Shown: in pieces, positions 58,041 to 64,000 of the stretch
Layout: every line of letters starts with the position of its first letter
Position numbering within the stretch: position 1 is the stretch's first letter
Origin: an uncultured Pontibacter sp.
GTDB taxonomy: Bacteria; Bacteroidota; Bacteroidia; Cytophagales; Hymenobacteraceae
Assembly: GCF_947499215.1 (NCBI RefSeq)
Contig: NZ_CANMNI010000001.1
Coordinates: forward strand, 62,001-126,000
DNA length: 64,000 nucleotides
Direction of reading: 5' to 3'
The notes under the pieces: model-generated
Database searches by the model: none
What the model was told of the DNA's origin: nothing
Seen by the model: the letters and a program-made list of their open reading frames with translations, nothing else
Made by a program: the position numbers and the translations under genes

Positions 58041-58917
58041 ATTGTTGTCCTTTTCCGCGCATCTGCTTTTCCATAGCGTCCCACATCTCCTGCGGAATCT
58101 GGTCAAAGGCATTGAACTCACCGGCCCCATAAAGCCATTCGCCTCCATCAATTGTCACCACCTCTCCGTTCACAAATCCGGCATAGTCAGATACCAGATA
58201 AGCGGCCAAGTTAGCCAGTTCCTGATGCTCGCCGAAACGGCCTACAGGTATACGTTTTACAGGGTCCAGTTTGTCAGCCAGTTGCTTCGGGAAAAGTCTG
58301 GTCCAAGCGCCTTCGGTTGGGAATGGTCCGGGAGCGATGGCGTTGGAACGGATTCCGTACTTGGCCCACTCCGATGCCAGCGAGCGAGTCATGGCGAGCA
58401 CACCCGCTTTAGCACAGGCTGATGGCACCACATAGCCAGAGCCCGTCCATGCGTAGGTGGTTACGATGTTGAGGATGTTCGCCTCCTGTTTTTGCTCGAT
58501 CCAGTGTTTGCCCAGCGCCAGCGTACAGTTGTAGCTGCCTTTTAACACAATGTCGGTGATCACATCGAAAGCCTTGTGGCTCAGGCGCTCGGTTGGGCTC
58601 ACGAAGTTTCCGGCCGCATTGTTGACCAGCACATCCACCCTGCCGAACTTATCGAGCGTGGCCTGAAGCATGGCCTCTATTTCGTTGTACTTTCGAACGT
58701 CGCAGGCTACGGCCAGCACCTGTCCGCCGGTTTCCTGCATCAGTTCTTCGGCTGCTTTGTCGAGCACCTCCTGCTTGCGGCTACAGATCACGGCATTGGC
58801 ACCGAGTTCCAGAAAATATTTTACCATAGAGCGGCCAAGGCCTGTACCACCACCGGTTACAATGATCGTTTTGCCTTTCAGAGCGCCTTCTTTTAACATG
58901 GGTTCTGCCTTCATCAT
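58039..58917 (-). CDS. SDR oxidoreductase, 2,4-dienoyl-CoA reductase-like
   Basis: The 292-residue protein has VTGGGTGLGRSMVKYFLELGANAVICSRK at the N-terminus, NNAAGNFVSP near residue 110 and GPFPTEGAWTRLFP, typical of peroxisomal-type 2,4-dienoyl-CoA reductases. The usual YxxxK of the active site reads SGYVVPSACAKAGVLAMTRSLASEWAKYGIRSNAIAPG, with Ala-Cys-Ala-Lys instead of Tyr-xxx-Lys; this is normal for the 2,4-dienoyl-CoA reductase group. It probably acts in fatty-acid oxidation. Confidence 0.88.
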   Translation of the reverse strand: MMKAEPMLKEGALKGKTIIVTGGGTGLGRSMVKYFLELGANAVICSRKQEVLDKAAEELMQETGGQVLAVACDVRKYNEIEAMLQATLDKFGRVDVLVNNAAGNFVSPTERLSHKAFDVITDIVLKGSYNCTLALGKHWIEQKQEANILNIVTTYAWTGSGYVVPSACAKAGVLAMTRSLASEWAKYGIRSNAIAPGPFPTEGAWTRLFPKQLADKLDPVKRIPVGRFGEHQELANLAAYLVSDYAGFVNGEVVTIDGGEWLYGAGEFNAFDQIPQEMWDAMEKQMRGKGQQ

Positions 58918-59037
58918 CTTATTTTGTTTGTTTTTAAAACCTAACGTATAATTGTTTGAGCTGACTAAGCTAAATATAAGAACCTAGACCGACAATTAGA
59001 GTAAAAGAAGCATTCTTTTGCAGAAGCATTTAAAACT

Positions 59038-59445
59038 ATGGATCTAAAACAAATTGAAACCGAACTGAAAGAGGCATCAGACGGCCTGCTCATGATGAGC
59101 GAAACGGACGCTCCCTTTGAATTTTACCATGCCGAAGATCTTACGGCAGATGATGAACTGGATGAAGAGACAGTTTTGGGGTTAGCCGCTATGCCTGCGG
59201 AATACCCCATGGAGGAGGTCGATCTGGAATACTTCTTGCGAAACATGACTCATGCCCGCCCAGAAACCGGAGATGAGGGAATGCAGTTAGCAAAACGCTT
59301 TGAGAACCTTCAGAAAAAGCTACGGGAACTCTTACAAGACGTGAAGGTATACCGCGTCGGCGAAACACAGAAACTAGTGTTGATTCTTGGTCGCACTCCT
59401 AACGGAGAAATCGCCGGCCTTAAGACCATGGTAGTTGAAACCTGA
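59038..59445 (+). CDS. NuiA-like nuclease inhibitor
   Basis: The 135-residue acidic protein matches the nuclease A inhibitor family: LTEASDGLLMMSETDAPFEF-like start (ELKEASDGLLMMSETDAPFEFY) and central EVDLEYFLRNMT, with acidic patches throughout. In cyanobacteria NuiA binds the non-specific nuclease NucA tightly in the cytoplasm. A gene for a DNA/RNA non-specific endonuclease of the same family lies convergently 72 bp downstream. The C-terminal QKLVLILGRTPNGEIAGLKTMVVET is also family-like. Confidence 0.88.
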   Translation: MDLKQIETELKEASDGLLMMSETDAPFEFYHAEDLTADDELDEETVLGLAAMPAEYPMEEVDLEYFLRNMTHARPETGDEGMQLAKRFENLQKKLRELLQDVKVYRVGETQKLVLILGRTPNGEIAGLKTMVVET

Positions 59446-59450
59446 TGAAA

Positions 59451-59490
59451 ACAAAAATCCCCGACTAACCTAGCCGGGGATTTTTGTTTT
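59451..59490. terminator. Bidirectional intrinsic terminator
   Basis: ACAAAAATCCCCG pairs with CGGGGATTTTTGT; both sides have A/T runs. It separates the inhibitor and nuclease genes. Confidence 0.85.
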
Positions 59491-59517
59491 AGAATTAACC
59501 TTTCAAAAAGCTATTCC

Positions 59518-60405
59518 TTAAGAAGTAGGTCCGTTGTCTACACGGGCCTCTATCACACTTTGTACTGACGCCGCTACATTAGATAGAATGTTATAGCCGG
59601 TTTTTGCTTCGATGGCGTCAACTGTAGTTCTGTAGGTTCCCCAGCTGGTGCTAATGCTATTGGAGTTTGGTGTGTCGATGGCGATAACGCGTGTGCTGGA
59701 CGTCACGCGGCTAACGTCACTCGTGCCCACAGGCAGAACCACGATCACTTTCCAGATACGGTTCGGTACGGTCACTTTCCCGCTAGCGAGTGTCTCTTTG
59801 TACCCGTTGCTACCGGTGCCGCCCTTGCCATACTGCCCCATGATAATGTAGAGCTCATTGCCTTGGCTAACCAGCTTGCGACAGTAATTCTCGAGGTTTC
59901 CCCAAGTCTGCTGGTTGTTCGTAGGCGCCTGCGGGATCATGTTAGACATCAGGAAGGTAGCAGAGTTATCCGTAACGGTGAGGGTGCGGTCAGCGGATGG
60001 CGCATTGTGCCCACGGTCAAAACCGCTGCCTGTGTAGTCGGATGGCTGCACTCTGTAGAAGGCGCTTGGAAGGGAGTTATCGGCCCTAAAGTCATCCTGA
60101 CGCGGTGTGCTGCCGAGCCAAGCGCTACTCAAATGCCAGCTCACCCAGTTCGGCGTGCCACGGTAAGTGTTGTAGGACATCGAGAACTGGGCCTTGTCGA
60201 TGAGGTAATTGGAATAGCTGGTATTCGCACCGCTTGGGTTGCCCATGGCCCTGTTGCCATCCTTTGTTGCGGTGGCATTGGCAATACTGGTAATAGTGCC
60301 TAAATTCTGTTCATCAGCAGGCGCAAGCACCTCCTCTTTTGAACAGGACACGAGCATCCATCCTACCAAGGACAGATACATCATTCGCTGTAATTGTTTA
60401 AACAT
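59518..60405 (-). CDS. DNA/RNA non-specific endonuclease, lipoprotein
   Basis: The 295-residue protein has a lipobox (GWMLVSCSKEE), so it is exported and lipid-anchored. The NucA/NUC1 catalytic motif DRGHNAPSADRT is near residue 135, followed by the Asn-bearing helix QQTWGNLENYCRKLV. It hydrolyses single- and double-stranded DNA and RNA with a metal ion. The adjacent NuiA-like inhibitor gene on the opposite strand should protect the cytoplasm. Confidence 0.93.
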   Translation of the reverse strand: MFKQLQRMMYLSLVGWMLVSCSKEEVLAPADEQNLGTITSIANATATKDGNRAMGNPSGANTSYSNYLIDKAQFSMSYNTYRGTPNWVSWHLSSAWLGSTPRQDDFRADNSLPSAFYRVQPSDYTGSGFDRGHNAPSADRTLTVTDNSATFLMSNMIPQAPTNNQQTWGNLENYCRKLVSQGNELYIIMGQYGKGGTGSNGYKETLASGKVTVPNRIWKVIVVLPVGTSDVSRVTSSTRVIAIDTPNSNSISTSWGTYRTTVDAIEAKTGYNILSNVAASVQSVIEARVDNGPTS

Positions 60406-60610
60406 AGTATAAGGATTGATTTGATTGATGCGGCAAAGATGCTATACCGATTTCATTCAAACATTATCGAATGATTATATTTTCATAACAAAATAAACAA
60501 TCTTTAAACCACTATGCGCCAACCTGTTAAAATTACATTAAAAGCGTCTAAACAATTAAGCTGATAGCCATTTTGGAAGTGAAAAAGAGCTTATTACGTG
60601 GCTGTGAAAT

Positions 60611-62065
60611 TTAAAAATGGTCCAGTATCAGTTTGTTCGCCGCGATGATGCCGCTTAGGCAGACACCCACAATCCCTTGTCCCGGGTAAACTGAGTCACC
60701 GCAGGTATATGCCCCTTTGTGATCGAGCCGCGCATCTTTCATTTGCCAAGGTTTAATGCTCCTGTACTGCGGATAGCCCCCAACCATACCGTAGGCCCGC
60801 TGTGTCCAGAAGGTCCAAGCACCGGGAGTGGCAGAGTCACGGTACAGAATATCCTCGCGGCACACCAAACCCCTCTTTTCCATGCAGGTTATAATGGCTT
60901 CCTCAATTTCTCTTTTGTGCTCTATCCGATTTACAGACGGGTTAGGCACGTGGGTACTGATGGCCGCCACCGTCTCACCCTGCGGTCCTCTATATCTGTC
61001 GTTCGGGTGACTGAAACTCACAAAAAAACTATTGCTATGGATGTGGGGTAAACCTTCCGGCACATGCACTTGCTGGTGCAGCGCCTCCACGGCAGGCCTG
61101 TGGCGAAGAACCAGTGCCATGGTGAAAGCACCGTTAAGTTTCTCGGAGGGCAACAGGTAGGGTTGAAGCTTTGCCTTTACCTTTTCGACTTGAAAGAGTT
61201 CGGAGGTATTGTTGAGGGGTATACCACTGATCACAAAACGGGAGGAATAAGTTCCGGCAAGGCAGCGGACTTCGTATCCCTCTGTTTGCGGTGTGATAGC
61301 TTGTACCTCGCGCCGGTATAAGACATCTCCTTCTCTGCTTTTAATGTAATCTTCTAAAGCACGGGCCATTTGAATCATACCGCCCGGCACATAGTAATTC
61401 CCGAACAAGGTATAGCAAAGAGCCGTCGCGCCGAATAGTTCATTTACCTCACCCAAGTGATTCTGAGCCGTAATCAGCAGCTGTTCATTCACAAAATCAA
61501 CAAAGGGTTTGTTGTCGAGCAAGTCATACCTTCGCATCAAATCCTCCATCGTACGAAAGGCTCCCGGAAGCAGGCGCAGCTGATGCAGTCGCACCTGTAG
61601 CATAGCCTGCCAGAGGTCTTTTATACTCGAAAAAGGAAAGAACTTTTGTTCCAGCGACGTGCGCCAGACTCCTTGGCTAACACGATAGCAATGCTCCCAG
61701 AAAGCGCGCTGATTCTTTATACCAAACACGCGTTCCGCTTCTTGTATCCATTCCTCCAAATCGTTGTAGCGGGTCAACAGGCGACCATCCGGCAAATGGA
61801 CCTGCATGGGGGTATCCAATTTGAGTAAGGGCAACTCTATACCTGTTTCGTCCAGCAGGTAACGTAGCGGCATGTGTTCGTCAAGTCCTACTAAGGTGGT
61901 GGCGCCCGTCTCAAACCAATAGCCTTTGCGCTTATAGGTGGAGGCGCAGCCACCCGGGTATTTGGCCTGCTCGAGCACCGCTACTTTTAAACCCCGCTTG
62001 GCCAACAGGGCTGCAGCTGTAAGCGAACCGAAACCAGAACCGATCAGAATGACGTCGAAATGCAT
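60611..62065 (-). CDS. Phytoene desaturase/isomerase-type FAD oxidoreductase
   Basis: The 484-residue protein starts with the FAD motif VILIGSGFGSLTAAALLAKRGLKVAVLEQAKYPGGCASTYKRKGYWFETGATTL, typical of CrtI/CrtISO and retinol saturases. The C-terminus has LDHKGAYTCGDSVYPGQGIVGVCLSG, the second flavin-binding segment. It acts on a polyene or related lipid; pink pigments of Hymenobacteraceae are carotenoids, which would fit, but the substrate is not proved. Confidence 0.88.
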   Translation of the reverse strand: MHFDVILIGSGFGSLTAAALLAKRGLKVAVLEQAKYPGGCASTYKRKGYWFETGATTLVGLDEHMPLRYLLDETGIELPLLKLDTPMQVHLPDGRLLTRYNDLEEWIQEAERVFGIKNQRAFWEHCYRVSQGVWRTSLEQKFFPFSSIKDLWQAMLQVRLHQLRLLPGAFRTMEDLMRRYDLLDNKPFVDFVNEQLLITAQNHLGEVNELFGATALCYTLFGNYYVPGGMIQMARALEDYIKSREGDVLYRREVQAITPQTEGYEVRCLAGTYSSRFVISGIPLNNTSELFQVEKVKAKLQPYLLPSEKLNGAFTMALVLRHRPAVEALHQQVHVPEGLPHIHSNSFFVSFSHPNDRYRGPQGETVAAISTHVPNPSVNRIEHKREIEEAIITCMEKRGLVCREDILYRDSATPGAWTFWTQRAYGMVGGYPQYRSIKPWQMKDARLDHKGAYTCGDSVYPGQGIVGVCLSGIIAANKLILDHF

Positions 62066-62147
62066 GTATACCGTTCTATTACCCTTAACTTTGTTGCAAG
62101 CGATAACAAGTGACTCTACGGAATGTTAACACTAAAACTCCGATGTG

Positions 62148-62975
62148 ATGCCAAATAAAGTTGATATAAGTGTAATGGGCTGCGGTTGGCTGGGTCTTCC
62201 CTTGGCGGAGAGGCTGGTGAAATCAGGCTATCAGGTAAATGGCTCGACCACTTCCGAATCCAAGCTGGACTTAATCCAACAGGCAGGTATAAAACCATTT
62301 TTGCTAAACCTTGCTGACGCAGCGATCGACACTGCTGCACTGGCGGATTTCCTGCAGGCTGATGTGCTTGTGTTGAACATTCCGCCGAAGCTCCGGGCCG
62401 ATGGCGGTGAGAGTTATATGCAACAAATGCAGCTGTTACTGAAAGTGCTGCAGAACTCCCCGGTTAGCCGTGTACTTTTCGTGTCTTCTACATCCGTTTA
62501 TATGGATCTCAACCGCGTGGTGACAGAAGAAGACACGGCATTTACGGATGAAAAGGATCCGAATAATGTTCTGTTGTGGGCGGAGCGCGTGTTTCAGAAT
62601 AATGAGGAATGGGTATGCACCACCGTGCGCTTCGGTGGACTAGTTGGCGGCAGCAGACAGCCGGGCCGCTTCATGGCTGGAAAACACAATCTGCCCAATG
62701 GCGACGCACCCGTTAACTTGATTCATTTGGACGACTGTGTCAATATTCTTCATCGGATTATCGAACAGGAAAAATGGGGCAAGGTATACAATGCCTGTGC
62801 CGACGAGCATCCCAGTCGGCGTGATTTCTATGTAGCCGCAGCACAGGCACTCGGCTTGGAAGCACCCTCCTTTGCCGATATGGAAGAAACGCATTTTAAG
62901 CTTATTAGCAGCCAGAAGCTGAAAGACGAACTGGCTTTTGTGTTCGCTCATCCCGACCCCATGGCTTTCTTTTAG
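62148..62975 (+). CDS. NAD(P)-binding SDR-like protein (YeeZ type)
   Basis: The ATG at 62148 follows a GTG at 62145; the 275-residue protein starts PNKVDISVMGCGWLGLPLAERLVKSG, a Rossmann motif with the GCGWLG of YeeZ-like proteins. Further features are VLNIPPKLRADGG, VSRVLFVSSTSVYMDLNR and VCTTVRFGGLVGGSRQPGRF. Function unknown in detail; proposed nucleoside-diphosphate-sugar epimerase-like. Confidence 0.85.
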   Translation: MPNKVDISVMGCGWLGLPLAERLVKSGYQVNGSTTSESKLDLIQQAGIKPFLLNLADAAIDTAALADFLQADVLVLNIPPKLRADGGESYMQQMQLLLKVLQNSPVSRVLFVSSTSVYMDLNRVVTEEDTAFTDEKDPNNVLLWAERVFQNNEEWVCTTVRFGGLVGGSRQPGRFMAGKHNLPNGDAPVNLIHLDDCVNILHRIIEQEKWGKVYNACADEHPSRRDFYVAAAQALGLEAPSFADMEETHFKLISSQKLKDELAFVFAHPDPMAFF

Positions 62976-63082
62976 TATCTTTGTTTTTTAATGGCTAAAT
63001 GGTTGAAAGGTTAAAATGCTAACGCCCTAACTTCATTTCAAATTAGAGAGTTTAGCCATTTAACAATTAAATAATTAACTAC

Positions 63083-64000
63083 ATGCAAATAGTAGTCATA
63101 GGCGGGGGTGCGGCCGGTTATTTTGGGGCGATCGCCTGTGCGCAGGCTAATCCAAAGCTGCAGGTTACGATTCTGGAAAAGACTTCTAAACTGCTCTCCA
63201 AGGTGCGGGTATCCGGCGGCGGGCGCTGCAACGTGACGCATAACTGCTTTGTGCCATCCGTATTTGCGCAGCATTACCCACGTGGCGCTAAGCAGCTCAA
63301 AGAGGCATTCAAGACTTTCGGGGCTACGGAAACGGTGGCATGGTTTGAGGAACGTGGCGTGAAACTGAAGGCGGAGCCGGATGGCCGCATGTTCCCTATT
63401 ACCGACAACTCACAAACCATTATTGACTGCCTGCAACGAGAAGCGGCCCGGGTTGGTGTGCGGGTGCAAACAGGTACGACTGTGGAGCGTATTGAGGTGA
63501 TTCCTGAAAACAAAGGCTATACCCTATACTTGACCGGAGGACGTCAAATGCACGCCGATCGACTACTGGTTAGCACAGGTGGCAACCCTAAAAGTCAAGG
63601 CTATGACTGGTTGCGCGACTTGGGCCACGCTATACAGGAACCAGTTCCATCCCTTTTTACCTTTAATGAGCCGGGTTCTGAGCTCAAAGAGCTGCAGGGC
63701 ATTTCTGTGCCGCAAGCTCGCGTGCGCATCGCCGGACAGAAACTTGAGTACGAAGGGCCTCTGCTCATCACCCACTGGGGTTACAGCGGACCGGCTGTGC
63801 TGAAGCTTTCGGCTTGGGGCGCCCGTCTGTTTCATGGCATGAATTACCGCTTCACGGCACTCATCAGCTGGGTACACGATCAGAGTGAGGAAAGCCTGCG
63901 TGAGCAACTGCAAAGCTTCCGACAGGCCCACCCCAAAAAGGTTGTGGTTACGAATCCTTTGTTTGGACTGCCGCAACGTCTTTGGAAAGCCCTGACAGGT
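63083..64000 (+). CDS. HI0933-like NAD(P)/FAD-dependent oxidoreductase, 3' truncated
   Basis: The frame opens with ATG at 63083 and runs past the right edge, so at least 306 residues are present. It starts MQIVVIGGGAAGYFGAIACA, a dinucleotide-binding motif, followed by LSKVRVSGGGRCNVTHNC, PDGRMFPITDNSQTI, LLVSTGGNPKSQGYDWL and LLITHWGYSGPAVLKLS, all standard for the HI0933/BaiN family of flavoproteins. Specific substrate unknown; the last part is missing. Confidence 0.92.
   Translation, partial: MQIVVIGGGAAGYFGAIACAQANPKLQVTILEKTSKLLSKVRVSGGGRCNVTHNCFVPSVFAQHYPRGAKQLKEAFKTFGATETVAWFEERGVKLKAEPDGRMFPITDNSQTIIDCLQREAARVGVRVQTGTTVERIEVIPENKGYTLYLTGGRQMHADRLLVSTGGNPKSQGYDWLRDLGHAIQEPVPSLFTFNEPGSELKELQGISVPQARVRIAGQKLEYEGPLLITHWGYSGPAVLKLSAWGARLFHGMNYRFTALISWVHDQSEESLREQLQSFRQAHPKKVVVTNPLFGLPQRLWKALTG

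Noticed and set aside
1..64000. tRNA or rRNA genes
   Set aside because: No cloverleaf with a T-loop GTTCRA core and acceptor pairing, and no conserved rRNA segment, could be identified by eye on either strand.

Overview
The window looks like a chromosomal segment of a Bacteroidota bacterium, most likely a cytophagalean of the Hymenobacteraceae (Pontibacter-like). I infer this from the TAnnTTTG-type -7 promoter boxes, the fused CcoN-CcoO oxidase subunit, the S46 dipeptidyl-peptidase, the many lipoproteins with short lipoboxes, and families such as DUF4136, DUF3127, DUF2254 and DUF389. No rRNA, tRNA or CRISPR array was found. The first gene (cation/proton antiporter) is cut at the left edge and the last gene (HI0933-like flavoprotein) at the right edge.

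Layout. 1-7.7 kb: antiporter, DUF4136 lipoprotein, CoA-transferase with a DUF1206 membrane protein, MscS channel, sigma-54 response regulator and a lone receiver protein. 8.2-18.2 kb: a 1324-residue hybrid histidine kinase, an amidohydrolase overlapping alanine racemase, and a three-gene membrane operon (DUF2254, DUF389, K+ channel with a zinc ribbon). 18.3-30.1 kb: a micro-oxic respiration island on the minus strand: Fnr-type regulator, ccoI, ccoS, ccoNO, ccoQ, ccoP, ccoG, fixH, a SafE-like membrane protein, then a universal stress protein with a lone cNMP-binding protein. 30.2-45.3 kb: azurin-like lipoprotein without copper ligands, L,D-transpeptidase, M1 peptidase, YciF-like protein, cyanophycinase tail to tail with isoaspartyl peptidase, DUF3127, AlbA_2, PhoH, YkvA and S46 peptidase genes. 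45.4-50.9 kb: accessory region. 50.9-64 kb: two SDR genes, a gluconokinase/6-phosphogluconate dehydrogenase fusion, nirK-nirV-sco, an SDR, a nuclease inhibitor facing a secreted nuclease, and redox enzymes.

The most unusual part is 45.4-50.9 kb. A tyrosine recombinase gene, broken by a frame-shifting deletion of about 50 bp just before its catalytic tyrosine, is followed by six attC-like imperfect palindromes that bound small AT-rich gene cassettes. Each upstream core (GTTNNNN) is complementary to the inverse core of the next site, the signature expected of integron cassettes, and an attI-like core lies 3' of the recombinase gene. The recombinase has a duplicated N-terminal domain and lacks the additional patch of true IntI integrases. 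One cassette carries a HigBA toxin-antitoxin pair.

The second strong pattern is regulatory. Five promoters (ccoI, ccoNO, ccoG, usp, nirK) carry two Fnr-like dyads whose centres are exactly 22 bp apart, and the proximal dyad centre is always 36.5 bp from the last base of a TAnnTTTG-like box. A single-dyad version with the same spacing precedes the CoA-transferase gene. This points to one low-oxygen/nitrogen-oxide regulon, probably governed by the Fnr-type protein encoded at 29416-30120.
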